A DNA stretch of 55,464 nucleotides, from NCBI GenBank assembly GCA_020631105.1, contig JAHDHW010000004.1, positions 36,340 to 91,803 on the forward strand. Direction: 5' to 3'. Numbering within the stretch: the first letter of the stretch is position 1; the number at the start of each line of letters is the position of its first letter. The position numbers and the translations under genes were made by a program. The DNA is from Saprospiraceae bacterium. Lineage in GTDB: Bacteria > Bacteroidota > Bacteroidia > Chitinophagales > Saprospiraceae. The notes beneath the pieces were generated by a model that saw nothing but the letters and a program-made list of their open reading frames with translations, did no database searches and was not told where the DNA came from. Below are positions 1-9,675 of this stretch, piece by piece.

Positions 1-472
1 TAGTAGAGCCATTACCCGCTCCATCTAAGGTAACCGTCACATCCTGACAAGTTGCTACTGGTGCACCTTTTTCTACGGTAACATCAATATCACAAGTACT
101 GTTATCTCCATCTGAATCTGAAGCAGTAATAATAATAGTAACTGCCGCAGCTATATCAGCACAACTCACTGAAGCTACATCAGTAGAATAAGTAATCGTT
201 TCCACCCCGTCAGGGTCAGAAGCCATTACACCTAATAAAGCAGGAATGTTGACAGTTGTAAAAGTAATAGGTGCCACTCCCCCGTCTTCTAATGTTACAG
301 TGGCGGTGGCTGGGCAGGCATCAATTTGTGGCGGTGCCTGCGCAAAACTCGAATTCATTCCGAGTACCAAAACAGCAAAAGCCAATATCGATTTTATGGC
401 ATTTCGTCTGTAGTTGGTTTTTGTGAGAATTGACTGAACGTACATGTCCAGGGATGTAATAATCGATATCAT
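1..472 (-). CDS. Secreted HYR/cadherin-like repeat protein, N-terminal part (runs off the window edge)
   Basis: The minus strand is open from an ATG at 472 to the window edge with no stop, giving about 157 residues of a longer protein. The N-terminus has a basic stretch, a hydrophobic core (SILAFAVLVLG) and an FAQ-A type signal-peptidase site, so it is exported. An ATG at 445 (MYVQS...) is an equally good start. After the signal come Thr/Asp-rich beta-strand segments with spaced cysteines, for example ASVSCADI, STCDIDVTVEKGAP and VATCQDVTVTLDGAGNGS. The last one is the typical beginning of a HYR repeat, found in very large Bacteroidetes surface proteins that often end in a T9SS domain. The C-terminus is not visible, so sorting and function are inferred. 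Confidence 0.75.
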   Translation of the reverse strand, partial: MISIITSLDMYVQSILTKTNYRRNAIKSILAFAVLVLGMNSSFAQAPPQIDACPATATVTLEDGGVAPITFTTVNIPALLGVMASDPDGVETITYSTDVASVSCADIAAAVTIIITASDSDGDNSTCDIDVTVEKGAPVATCQDVTVTLDGAGNGST

Positions 473-1484
473 AATTCTGTTTTTGGATGTTAAAATAAAT
501 TATGTATAATTTGTTATATGTTTAATATTTGCAAAGCACAGTAAATCACAGAGTTGTGAAAGGCAGGAAGGATCGACAGGTCGATTATTATTACTTCGTT
601 GGCTTTCACATGCTATCTAAAAGTAGACCGCTTTTGACAGCTGCTTTGAACTTAATTAACAGTTATAATGGAATACCATAATAGTATCCAATTAAAAAAT
701 TGGGAAATTGGTTTAGAGATTCTAATAGAAAGGTGACTGTTCAGTAAATAACACTTAATGGGTACGTGTGCTATTTGAATCCGCTTCAAAACCCATATTC
801 CCCCTTATAGCAAAATGAGTACTTTTTAAAGCGAAACTGATTCGTGGATTCTCATAGAGGTGCGAAAAATCAAGGTGTAGTTTATTGTAGAACTTGCTCG
901 CTTTCAACAAAACGCCTATCATTTCGATGTTAAAGGTAAGAATATTTCATAAAACTTACCTTTCAACCTCATTTTTTTTTAAAATCTCCAATGTGTTCAA
1001 TATCCCTTTTGAATATATACCATCCAGTCTACGGTAATTCCAACAATAAAGATTCATTTTTCCAGTATTTAAGGCGTGTTTAATGATTAACAATATTTTC
1101 AATATATAATCTAAACATGCTGTTTATTTTAAAGATTAAATGCGGTAGCGTGTACCCAATTATTTGCAAATCGAATTATCATTAGCAACTTGATTTAAAA
1201 TAATTATGCGGGAGCGTCGAAGACCTAACATTAGAAAATTAAGTGTTTTGTTAAAGTTTTATTAGCGTCAAAAAATTAATGCTGCTTCAATTGGTCAACT
1301 CTATTACTTTATCAAAATAAGGAATGATCTATGCAAGAGCAATTATACGTAAATACCCTGTTTATGTCTTCGTCATTCTGTTTCAGAAATGTTATGGTTT
1401 TGGCATTTAGCACACATTAGCCTCTGCAACAACCCATTAACACTATTATTTTCTCATCTTTACCTCATCAATAAAATAGAAACC
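473..1484. other. Gene-poor AT-rich intergenic region
   Basis: About 1 kb with no ORF I can support on either strand. Only very short ATG-started frames occur (22 codons near 1118, 19 codons near 1206), with no recognisable product. It should hold the promoter of the minus-strand HYR-like gene and that of the plus-strand LVIVD gene. No TAnnTTTG/TTTG pair at proper spacing stood out, and I see no strong terminator hairpin. Confidence 0.5.
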
Positions 1485-3062
1485 ATGCGGAATTTTTTAG
1501 TCTTGTTCCTTACCTGCACCTTAACAATAGCTTTTGCGCAAGAATCCCTAAATCTCGAGCTTTTTGCACAATTTCATCGAGGTGATGAAAGATATTCTGG
1601 TTCCTGGGCATACATTGACGATTCAGGCAATGAATATGGTTTAGTAGGAGCGAAGACAGGTACAGCCGCATATTCTATCGATGCCCCCAATAGTACGGAA
1701 CTTGGATTCGTTCCAGGCCCGTCATCTAACTGGAGAGAGATTACCGTACTTAATGGCCACGCATTTGTCACGACAGAAGGTTCTTCAGGCTTGACAGGCA
1801 TGCAAGTTATTGATTTACAGTACCTCCCTGATAGTTTACACCTTGTAACAACTTATAATACCACTTTTACCCGCGGGCATATTCTACAGAGAGATATTTA
1901 TTCCGAGCAACCATATGTGTATGTATGTGGTACAACAAGTACTCAGGGAGTACATATTATGGATGTTAGCACTCCAAGTGCTCCTGTTGAAATCGGACTA
2001 TATGCTCCCGGATATTATATCCATGACTGTTTGGTTAAAGGAGATTTGATGTTTGCGGCTGCATTTTATGAAGGCAAGATGGATATTGTCGATATTTCAG
2101 ATCGTAGCAACCCTCAACTTATTACCCAAATCGATCACATCGACGGCAACACTCATAGTTCGTGGCTTACGGAAGATGATAAATATTTATTCGTAGCCTC
2201 AGAATTGGATGGCAAACCTGCCAGAATTTATAATATCGAAGACTTTGATAACATTACAGAAGTTTCCAGCTACTCAGCTAACCTACTTAGCTTAGTACAT
2301 AATCCATATATCAGGGGTGATTTTGCGTATATTTCTCATAATACCGAAGGTTTACGGATTGTCGACTTAGCAGACCCGGAAGTTCCGGTTGAAGTAGGAT
2401 ATTATGATACCTATACCGGTCCAAGTGGTGGATTCAGTGGATTATGGTCTGCTTGCCCTTTCTTCCCTTCGGGGAAAGTTATCGGCGGTAACCGAACAGA
2501 CGGTATGTATGTATGGATCCCTAATGAAATTGCTGCCGGTCGGGCGTATGCCACGGTCAGAGATAGTTTGACTGGCGAATTATTAGCAAACATCGAGGTA
2601 AATGTACCTCAAACCGGTGACGCAATATTGACTAATTTTGCAGGATTGGCAAGATTTGGCGCATTGCCAGGAAGCTATAGTTTCGAATTGGAGGCAACGG
2701 GTTACCTGCCCAAAACAGTCGACTTTACTTTGGCAGAAGGAGAAAACCTGGAAATGGAAATCCTTTTACAATCCAATATATCAACAGGTCTTTTCGAACT
2801 TACAGCCTTACTACCTAAAATTATCGTATCTCCTAATCCTACTTCAGATCTTTCTACGATTGATTTGCAGGATTTTCAAAATGCAAGAGCCATTCAATTA
2901 TTTAACTCCATTGGTCAACTGACTGAAGTTTATCATTTGGATTCGCCAGTCGCTAATTTTACGCTCCCCGGAAACGCCCGTAAAAACGGGCTATACGCTA
3001 TTCGCATCCTGGACGAAAAAGGGAAGCTGATTGCTACTGGAAAACTTTTAAGTCAATACTAA
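1485..3062 (+). CDS. Choice-of-anchor B / LVIVD-repeat secreted protein with T9SS type A sorting domain
   Basis: A 525-residue protein if started at MRNFLVLFLTC; an in-frame ATG at 1389 exists, but the signal peptide (hydrophobic core, cleavage at AFAQ) begins at 1485. The middle contains LVIVD-type beta-propeller repeats such as VHIMDVSTPSAPVEIG, MDIVDISDRSNPQLI and LRIVDLADPEVPVEVG, the architecture of choice-of-anchor B proteins. A carboxypeptidase-regulatory-like Ig-fold follows (AYATVRDSLTGELLANIEV...). The last ~75 residues (IVSPNPTSDLSTI ... GLYAIRILDEKGKLIATGKLL) are a type A T9SS C-terminal domain, so the protein is expected on the cell surface or released. The ligand or activity is unknown. 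It converges with the DUF3179 gene, 11 bp apart. Confidence 0.85.
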   Translation: MRNFLVLFLTCTLTIAFAQESLNLELFAQFHRGDERYSGSWAYIDDSGNEYGLVGAKTGTAAYSIDAPNSTELGFVPGPSSNWREITVLNGHAFVTTEGSSGLTGMQVIDLQYLPDSLHLVTTYNTTFTRGHILQRDIYSEQPYVYVCGTTSTQGVHIMDVSTPSAPVEIGLYAPGYYIHDCLVKGDLMFAAAFYEGKMDIVDISDRSNPQLITQIDHIDGNTHSSWLTEDDKYLFVASELDGKPARIYNIEDFDNITEVSSYSANLLSLVHNPYIRGDFAYISHNTEGLRIVDLADPEVPVEVGYYDTYTGPSGGFSGLWSACPFFPSGKVIGGNRTDGMYVWIPNEIAAGRAYATVRDSLTGELLANIEVNVPQTGDAILTNFAGLARFGALPGSYSFELEATGYLPKTVDFTLAEGENLEMEILLQSNISTGLFELTALLPKIIVSPNPTSDLSTIDLQDFQNARAIQLFNSIGQLTEVYHLDSPVANFTLPGNARKNGLYAIRILDEKGKLIATGKLLSQY

Positions 3063-3073
3063 GACCCTCAACT

Positions 3074-4126
3074 TTACATACCGTAAATTTCAAGGCCTTC
3101 ATAAAAAGCCCCCCAACTAAACCAGTATCCGATAAAAGAGGAAGTGGCTTTTAGTTGTGTGCCTGTTCTCGGACCACTGGTCGCTCTGCCAAATACATCC
3201 CATTTATTACCCTCATTATCTTCCGCTACTGCCTGCCCTACAGTATTGGTTGTAAACTCCAGTATGGTTCCATCATCCAACCTGGCCTCGTAAGCCACAA
3301 GAAAATTTCGGTCTGCACTTCCAAAAAGGATTAAAGGGATTCCATCCAAATCATCCGCCAGCACTTCTACCCCATCGTTAAAACTATTTAAGCGATAAGC
3401 ACGAGTTGTCTGACTCCCAATCACACCAAGCACTCGTTCCTTGGAATCAAGCCGACTATCAAAATCATCTACACCAAAAAGGAGGCGGTCACTGGTTTTG
3501 TAATCACCATATGGGTATACCGCATAATCCCGCGAAAAACCGGTATCTAATGACAGCACTTTTGCATCCGGATACATCACCTTCCAGGTGGACCAAGCCA
3601 TTTCAACAATTGGTAAGGTTCGTATGGTTTGACCAATTCGTTCTCCATTGATACAATCCAGTCCCATTTGAGACCAGTTACTATCACTCTTGCGGTCGTA
3701 GGGAATTAAGTTAGAATTATACAATAAGCCCGAAACCCCAAAAGTTGTTTCTTCTCCACCGAGAATACGATCCCAAGCGATCGCCGTTCCGGTCAATGGA
3801 CAATAAGTCAGTGCGATTTTTTCAGTCCCTACCTCATCATTGACGATCTCATGCCAATCAAGAATCGGATGAGGATATGCTTTAAACTCACCATCATCAT
3901 AAACCCCAATAAGCAGATCATCATCCGAAAGGAAATCAACTTCACTAACATTAATAAAAATCGGATTATCGATTGAAGGGATTCCGTCTTTCCCTGGCCC
4001 GCCACTTAAAACCTCCTCGGAAGGAACGGACCATTCGCCATTGGTACCGTTTACTTCTCCGTCTTTCAAATTACAAGAGCTGATTATAAGCGTAAAACTT
4101 AGAAAAAGTATTGTCCATTTTTTCAT
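3074..4126 (-). CDS. DUF3179 domain-containing lipoprotein
   Basis: A 350-residue protein from MKKWTILFLSF; an upstream ATG at 4141 would add five residues before a clear lipoprotein signal. The lipobox is IISSC, so the mature protein is a lipid-anchored envelope protein. The body matches DUF3179: FINVSEVDFLSDDDLLIGV, then HPILDWHEIVND and ALTYCPLTGTAIAWDR with the conserved TYCPLTGT motif, and near the end FIGYWFSWGAFYEG. The biochemical role of DUF3179 is not established. It reads towards the LVIVD gene and shares no operon with it. Codon use and length look normal for the family. Confidence 0.85.
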   Translation of the reverse strand: MKKWTILFLSFTLIISSCNLKDGEVNGTNGEWSVPSEEVLSGGPGKDGIPSIDNPIFINVSEVDFLSDDDLLIGVYDDGEFKAYPHPILDWHEIVNDEVGTEKIALTYCPLTGTAIAWDRILGGEETTFGVSGLLYNSNLIPYDRKSDSNWSQMGLDCINGERIGQTIRTLPIVEMAWSTWKVMYPDAKVLSLDTGFSRDYAVYPYGDYKTSDRLLFGVDDFDSRLDSKERVLGVIGSQTTRAYRLNSFNDGVEVLADDLDGIPLILFGSADRNFLVAYEARLDDGTILEFTTNTVGQAVAEDNEGNKWDVFGRATSGPRTGTQLKATSSFIGYWFSWGAFYEGLEIYGM

Positions 4127-4270
4127 ATCCAGATATTTCAAAACACAAAACTCAAAAAATTAACTTCCTAAAAGTAAGGTCAAACCGAGCTTAGTGTTTT
4201 ATACTTAATCATCTTTTCGAGGAGAATGTCCCGACAAGGACAAGGGATGGGTCGGCAGTATGACAAACGT

Positions 4271-4300
4271 AAAAAGGGCGCAAGCCCTGCGGCTGCGCCC
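4271..4300 (-). terminator. Rho-independent terminator of the dcw/ftsZ transcript
   Basis: On the minus strand, 31 nt after the ftsZ stop, a GC-rich hairpin (arms GGGCGCA and TGCGCCC, 11-nt loop) is followed directly by five U residues. It closes the division cluster. Confidence 0.85.
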
Positions 4301-4331
4301 ATATTGATTACTTAACCTTCTGATGAAGTGT

Positions 4332-5768
4332 TTAATCTACATTATCGTGTAAGAATTTATTATCCTTTATTTCCGGTTCTTCTCCTTCGGTAATACTCCA
4401 GTTAGAGAAATCTACTTCAGAAGAATGCTGTACATCATCAAGGTTTACCCGACGACGGACATAAGCCGGTTCGTTTTCAAGGTCAACGATATCCTTAGGA
4501 TTATTGAGGTTTGTGGTCAGGTTACGTAGACGCTCCCGACGTTCTGCCTCCTGTGCCATGCGACGCTGACGCTCTGCTTCCAGGCGTTTCTTTTCCTCAC
4601 TTTTAACGTAAGGCTCATCGTATGAATATCGTCTGTTATCATATTTCGCGATAGAATCTTTCAGGTCCTGAAACTCTACCGTGTTTGCATTTTCGGTATC
4701 CTCGCTATGACCTAAGTCATACAAGCCATTTCTTTTTTTTGGAAGATCATCATCTAAAGAGACTACAACTTTGTCATCGCTCTTTTCTTCCAGGGTAACT
4801 TTATGACCATCATTGTGCTCAAAACCTGTAGCAATTACAGTTACAGATAATTTGTCCCCAAGTCCTTCTTCGAAACAGTTACCCCAGATCAAGTCTGTAC
4901 CATAACCAGCTTCTTCCTGAACAAACTCAGTAATCTCAAATATTTCGTCCATCGTTACTTCACGGGTTCCGGAAGTAATATTTAACAGAATGTGTTGAGC
5001 ACCTTTAATATTATTATCCTCCAATAAAGGAGAGTTTAATGCTTTGTCAACAGCAACTTTCGCACGGTCCTCGCCTTCGGCAGTAGCCGTCCCCATAATA
5101 GCGACACCAGAACCTCGCATTACTGTATTAACATCTTCAAAATCCACATTGACATAACCAGCAACGGTAATAATCTCTGCAATACCTTTAGCAGCCGTGG
5201 TCAGGATGTCGTCTGCTTCAGCAAATGCTTCTGAGATAGATAGATTACCATGAATCTGGCGAAGCTTGTCATTAGAAATTACGATCAGCGTATCAACATG
5301 CTTTTTCAATTCTTCTAAACCTTCCATTCCCTGGGTAGCACGTCGGCGACCTTCGAATGTGAACGGAATCGTAACGATTCCTACGGTAAGAATATCCATT
5401 TCCTGAGCTGCCTTTGCAATAATTGGCGCAGCTCCGGTTCCGGTTCCACCACCCATTCCGGCAGTGACAAAAAGCATCTTGGTATCCTGCTCTAAAAACT
5501 TCTTGACTTCATCAATAGATTCGACGCAAGCTCGTTCACCAATATTTGGTTTTGAACCAGCTCCACGCCCTTCCGTAAGTTCAGGTCCTAAAGCAATCTT
5601 GGTTGGAACAGGGCTAAGTTCCATTGCTTGATTATCTGTATTACAGATGGCAAAGTCGACTCCGACGATCCCCTGCTTATACATGTGGGTTACGGCATTA
5701 CTTCCACCGCCACCAACTCCGATAACTTTGATTATAGACCCTTCGTCTTGTGGCAAATCAAATAACAT
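4332..5768 (-). CDS. ftsZ: Cell division protein FtsZ
   Basis: Tubulin-like GTPase that forms the Z-ring. 478 residues. The nucleotide-binding glycine stretch VGGGGSNAV lies near residue 18, and the tubulin signature GGGTGTG is at about 106-112, followed by AAPIIAKAAQE. The GTPase and T7-loop domains end at about residue 320. A variable charged linker rich in Arg/Glu follows, and then the conserved C-terminal peptide (KFLHDNVD at the extreme end, a Bacteroidetes form) that recruits FtsA. It is the last gene of the dcw cluster, 68 bp after ftsA, with a terminator behind it. The start MLFDLPQ is the only reasonable one. Confidence 0.98.
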   Translation of the reverse strand: MLFDLPQDEGSIIKVIGVGGGGSNAVTHMYKQGIVGVDFAICNTDNQAMELSPVPTKIALGPELTEGRGAGSKPNIGERACVESIDEVKKFLEQDTKMLFVTAGMGGGTGTGAAPIIAKAAQEMDILTVGIVTIPFTFEGRRRATQGMEGLEELKKHVDTLIVISNDKLRQIHGNLSISEAFAEADDILTTAAKGIAEIITVAGYVNVDFEDVNTVMRGSGVAIMGTATAEGEDRAKVAVDKALNSPLLEDNNIKGAQHILLNITSGTREVTMDEIFEITEFVQEEAGYGTDLIWGNCFEEGLGDKLSVTVIATGFEHNDGHKVTLEEKSDDKVVVSLDDDLPKKRNGLYDLGHSEDTENANTVEFQDLKDSIAKYDNRRYSYDEPYVKSEEKKRLEAERQRRMAQEAERRERLRNLTTNLNNPKDIVDLENEPAYVRRRVNLDDVQHSSEVDFSNWSITEGEEPEIKDNKFLHDNVD

Positions 5769-5836
5769 AATGTAGATTTTTTATTAAGGTTAAGTAAATT
5801 CAAATTTTTGTTGATCATTTTTTGATCTGTAAGTTT

Positions 5837-7177
5837 CTAAAACTCAGTGTCCGGCTCTGCTTCGAACCATTCTTTAGTTTTCTTAAATATCTGCTCGTAC
5901 CATTTTCCATTTTGGATATCAGTATTTGCAGTAGCAGTAGCTGTAGCAAGCTCTTCCGCATTCGCTTCAACTACTTCATCTTCAGCTTCATTGAAAAGTT
6001 CGTAATCCATTGTATCAATACCTTTCTTCAACAATCCGATAGCGGTAGAGAAGATAGGGCTGCAGATACGCTCGTCATACCCATGTCCTAACATTTCAAT
6101 TGGCAAACCGATTCGGGTACTCATCCCGGTATGATAAGCGGTAAGCTTTTCGATATGGTTGAGTAAAGCGCCACCACCGGTTAGTACTATACCACCAATA
6201 AGTTTACGCTCATAACCTGATCGACGAATCTCCCAAACCACATAGTCAAGGATTTCTTCTACTCTTGCCTGGATGATCTTTGCAAGATTCTTTTCAGAGA
6301 TCTCTTTAGGATCATGTCCTTTCAGGCCTGGGATAGTAATGATTCGGTTATCATATACTTCTTCTGACATTGCTGCTCCAAAGCGAACTTTTAATTTTTC
6401 TGCCTGAGGAGTCATCACGGTACATCCTTCTTTGATGTCGCCAGTGATTACGTTCCCTCCAAATGGGATAACAGCTGTATGTCTGATGATGCCTTCCTGA
6501 AAGATGGTAATATCTGTAGTACCACCTCCGATATCAACAAGGGCAACACCTGCTTCTCGCTCTTCTTCGCTTAGAACAGCGTGGGCCGAAGCAATAGGTT
6601 CTAAAGTGATGTCGGCTACCTTAAGTCCAACGCGTTCGACACAACGCTGGATATTATTAGATGCACTAATCTGGCCGGTGATGATATGGAAATTAGCTTC
6701 CAACCGTACACCTGACATCCCGATAGGATCTGTAATTCCTTGTTCACTGTCAACAGTATACTCTTGAGGAATTACATGCAAGATTTTATCACCCGGAGGT
6801 AATACCAGCTTGTGCATGTCATTAATTAGTTTTTCAATGTCGCGGGGAGAAATTTCATCCCGATTGTTGTCGCGCGTCAAAATTCCACGGTGCTGTAGAC
6901 TTTTAATGTGTTGACCTGCGATACCAACATGTACGACTTTTGCTTTTACGCCAGCTGAACGTTCAGCGGCAGCGATCGCCTCTGCGATTGCTTTCACGGT
7001 TTTTTCGATGTTAGAAACCACACCTCTTGATACGCCGGCAGAATGTACTTTGCCGACTCCAAGAATTTCTAGTTTACCATGCTCGTTTTCACGACCAGCG
7101 ATTGCACAGACCTTGGTTGTTCCAATGTCTAGCGCAAAGACCACATCTTGCTTTTTCGTGTTTGATTTATCCATCAT
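5837..7177 (-). CDS. ftsA: Cell division protein FtsA
   Basis: Actin-like ATPase that tethers FtsZ to the membrane. 446 residues. Phosphate-1 motif FALDIGTTKVCAIAG near residue 14, phosphate-2 motif VALVDIGGGTTDI near 210 and adenosine motif GGIVLTGGGALL near 340. The SHS2/1c subdomain with VVHVGIAGQHIKS lies between them. The C-terminus ends in an Ile/Lys/Trp-rich amphipathic segment (WYEQIFKKTKEWFEAE) that fits the membrane-targeting helix. Two adjacent Met codons (7177 and 7174) could start it. It lies between ftsQ and ftsZ as in most Bacteroidetes. Confidence 0.97.
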   Translation of the reverse strand: MMDKSNTKKQDVVFALDIGTTKVCAIAGRENEHGKLEILGVGKVHSAGVSRGVVSNIEKTVKAIAEAIAAAERSAGVKAKVVHVGIAGQHIKSLQHRGILTRDNNRDEISPRDIEKLINDMHKLVLPPGDKILHVIPQEYTVDSEQGITDPIGMSGVRLEANFHIITGQISASNNIQRCVERVGLKVADITLEPIASAHAVLSEEEREAGVALVDIGGGTTDITIFQEGIIRHTAVIPFGGNVITGDIKEGCTVMTPQAEKLKVRFGAAMSEEVYDNRIITIPGLKGHDPKEISEKNLAKIIQARVEEILDYVVWEIRRSGYERKLIGGIVLTGGGALLNHIEKLTAYHTGMSTRIGLPIEMLGHGYDERICSPIFSTAIGLLKKGIDTMDYELFNEAEDEVVEANAEELATATATANTDIQNGKWYEQIFKKTKEWFEAEPDTEF

Positions 7178-7325
7178 AGTACGAGATTTTATGGTAGTTT
7201 TCTCATAAACTCAGAGCGAAGCGATTGGAGTAATATTTTTTAAACCACTCGCCTTGAGGGTTTACCGATAAAGAAATGGTTTATTTTCCCACCCCATTTT
7301 TCTACCGGTAAATTATTTTGCCAAT

Positions 7326-8105
7326 TTATTTTTTCTTGGCGACTACCTGACCTTTAAATGTTAGATTGATTGTTTTATATTTTTGCCATCCTTTATAGGG
7401 CAGCGCTTCTTTATAAAAATTCTTTAAGTACAGTATCTTTTCTTCTAGTCGATCCATCTTCCCCAGGATGATTTTCTGATCTCCGATTTTCGGGATCAAT
7501 TGGAAATCCCCGTCCTGGGTAAGGTAGATCTGTTCGATCATGGGCTCTAAAAATTTGTCTTTTAGGATCCTTTGTGTCAATTCGTACAAGTCTTTAATGA
7601 CATGTTTTTTCTTTTCTAAATAATCTCTGTCGTAAGGTGGAATATTACCTGTCGCTACTAATACTCTCGGTGTATAATGTCGCGAGGTGGGGACTTTTCC
7701 TCCATCCTGATCCAGATAATACGTTAATCCATTTTTGTCAATAATTCTCAGTATAGGTTGACGCTGTGTTAGTTCGATGTGAATCTTATTCTGCGCATCG
7801 ATATAAACAGTTGCATCTTTTACAAAAGCATCAGCGCGTAGCACTCTTTCAATTCGCTCGACGTCCAAACCTCCGATAGGTACAGCCGTCAGATTATAAC
7901 CAAAGGCATTCTCCAAAACCAGTAAGACATCTTCTGAATTAATCATAGATCGTCCTACTTCCAGTTGCTCAATATCAATTAAAACCTCATTAGCAGCTGA
8001 AGCTTTTTTCTCATTGACCGCCGAGATCACCAGGGCTGCAACCAGAAAAAAGAAAGCGATAATACCTAAGCGCTTCAATGTCTTGAGATGATCATTATTA
8101 AGCAT
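7326..8105 (-). CDS. ftsQ: Cell division protein FtsQ
   Basis: Single-pass divisome protein of 259 residues. A short basic N-terminus is followed by one transmembrane helix (about residues 13-30, LGIIAFFFLVAALVIS). A POTRA-like region comes next (VLIDIEQLEVGRSMINSEDVLLVLE) and then the beta domain with QRQPILRIIDKNGLTYYLDQDGGKVP, a typical FtsQ motif. The start overlaps the end of murC by 8 bp, which suggests translational coupling. FtsQ bridges the cytoplasmic and periplasmic parts of the divisome and recruits FtsL and its partner. Confidence 0.92.
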   Translation of the reverse strand: MLNNDHLKTLKRLGIIAFFFLVAALVISAVNEKKASAANEVLIDIEQLEVGRSMINSEDVLLVLENAFGYNLTAVPIGGLDVERIERVLRADAFVKDATVYIDAQNKIHIELTQRQPILRIIDKNGLTYYLDQDGGKVPTSRHYTPRVLVATGNIPPYDRDYLEKKKHVIKDLYELTQRILKDKFLEPMIEQIYLTQDGDFQLIPKIGDQKIILGKMDRLEEKILYLKNFYKEALPYKGWQKYKTINLTFKGQVVAKKK

Positions 8106-9444
8106 CGGCTAACCAGTTTTTTATGGGCTGTACAAAGACATCAATATCTCCGGCACCAAGGGTTAGCAATACATCTATCTCAAGTGATTTTACTGCATCC
8201 ATGACAGTCGCTTTAGTAGCCATTTTTTTATTCGAAAGTTGCATACGCTCAAAGATCAACGCTGAGGTAACACCTTCCATTGGTAACTCACGAGCGGGAT
8301 AAATATCCATCAGAATTACTTCGTCCAAACCATCTAATGCAGCGGCGAAGCCATCTACAAAATCTCTGGTTCGGCTATAAAGATGTGGCTGAAATATTCC
8401 GCTGATCTTTCGATCGGGGAATAAAGTCCTTGCCGCATCAATAGCTGCTGAAAGCTCTGTCGGATGATGTGCATAGTCATCAATGTATACTACGCGCTCA
8501 TCTCGATAAATCATTTCAAATCTTCGCTTAATTCCTTTGAAAGAAGCGAGTGCGTGGCGGATTGATTCGCCACTGACACCAAGTTGTTGAGCAATCGCAA
8601 TTGCTGCCGAAGCATTTTCAACATTATGGCGACCAGGTAAAGTAAATCGAATATTTTCGATTGATGCTACCGGGCTTTCGAAGTCAAAAACAAAATGTCC
8701 GTCTTCGACTCTTATATCTTTTGCTCGATAATTTCCTGTCTCTACTCCGAAAGTATCAACTGGTACATTATTACGTTTCAATGTTAATCCATCTCGAAGA
8801 AATACAGTTCCGCCGGCCTTTAATTTTTCAGCATACTGTGTAAATCCTTCGTGCATAAAATCATGATTCCCATAGATATCCAGATGATCAGGATCCATCG
8901 ATATAATTGCAGCGTAGTCAGGATCCAATTGTAAAAATGAACGATCATATTCGTCCGCTTCTACAACAACCCAGTTACTTTTACCCTCAACGAAATTGGA
9001 ACCATAGTTCTGAGCAATTCCACCAAGAAATGCAGTGCAATCCACACCACCAGTTCGAAGTACATGGGTCAGAATAGAACTCGTCGTTGTCTTTCCATGT
9101 GTCCCTGCTATGCCTATTGTCTGACGGTTACGGCTAATTATCCCTAAGACTTCAGCTCGTTTTTTAATTGGAAAATCATGCGTTCGAAAATAAGTCAATT
9201 CGCCATGATCTTTTGGTACCGCCGGGGTATAGATCACGAGGTCAACATTTTCCGGGATATATTTCAAATCATCCTCATAATGGATTTTTATTCCTTCTTC
9301 GACCAACTTTTTGGTCAGGATAGTTTCAGTTTTGTCATAACCATGAACGTCAATCCCTAATCCATTGAAATATCGTGCAAGGGCGCTCATTCCGATTCCC
9401 CCTACTCCAATAAAATAGATCTTATGTAAGTCATTTAAGTTCAA
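8098..9444 (-). CDS. murC: UDP-N-acetylmuramate--L-alanine ligase MurC
   Basis: Adds L-alanine to UDP-MurNAc, the first amino acid of the peptidoglycan stem peptide. 448 residues. Rossmann-like N-terminal domain with IGVGGIGMSALA (about 12-23), ATP P-loop GTHGKTT (114-120), central motifs VVEADEYDRSF and DPDHLDIYGNHD, and C-terminal domain motif YIDDYAHHPTEL. Length and motifs are standard. It overlaps ftsQ by 8 bp, and 231 bp separate it from murG upstream; that gap holds nothing I recognise. Confidence 0.97.
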   Translation of the reverse strand: MNLNDLHKIYFIGVGGIGMSALARYFNGLGIDVHGYDKTETILTKKLVEEGIKIHYEDDLKYIPENVDLVIYTPAVPKDHGELTYFRTHDFPIKKRAEVLGIISRNRQTIGIAGTHGKTTTSSILTHVLRTGGVDCTAFLGGIAQNYGSNFVEGKSNWVVVEADEYDRSFLQLDPDYAAIISMDPDHLDIYGNHDFMHEGFTQYAEKLKAGGTVFLRDGLTLKRNNVPVDTFGVETGNYRAKDIRVEDGHFVFDFESPVASIENIRFTLPGRHNVENASAAIAIAQQLGVSGESIRHALASFKGIKRRFEMIYRDERVVYIDDYAHHPTELSAAIDAARTLFPDRKISGIFQPHLYSRTRDFVDGFAAALDGLDEVILMDIYPARELPMEGVTSALIFERMQLSNKKMATKATVMDAVKSLEIDVLLTLGAGDIDVFVQPIKNWLADA

Positions 9445-9675
9445 TGGTTCTATTTTCTTCGGCTATGTTTTATTTTTATGTGTAAACAACTGTTTACCAA
9501 TAAACTATATCAAAGTATGTGCCGTATTTTTTATATGTTATTTTTTTAATGTGTTTTCAACAATTTAATTGCGAATCTTCTTAATGCTTCGCTTCTAACT
9601 TCCTCTTTTTCAATTATCAAGAATAAATTTATGCCGATCGATATTTTTCATTAAAAATTGAATTTTAGTTCATTT

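Noticed and set aside
1389-1484. N-terminal extension of the LVIVD protein
   Set aside because: The 32 extra residues precede a complete signal peptide starting at 1485.
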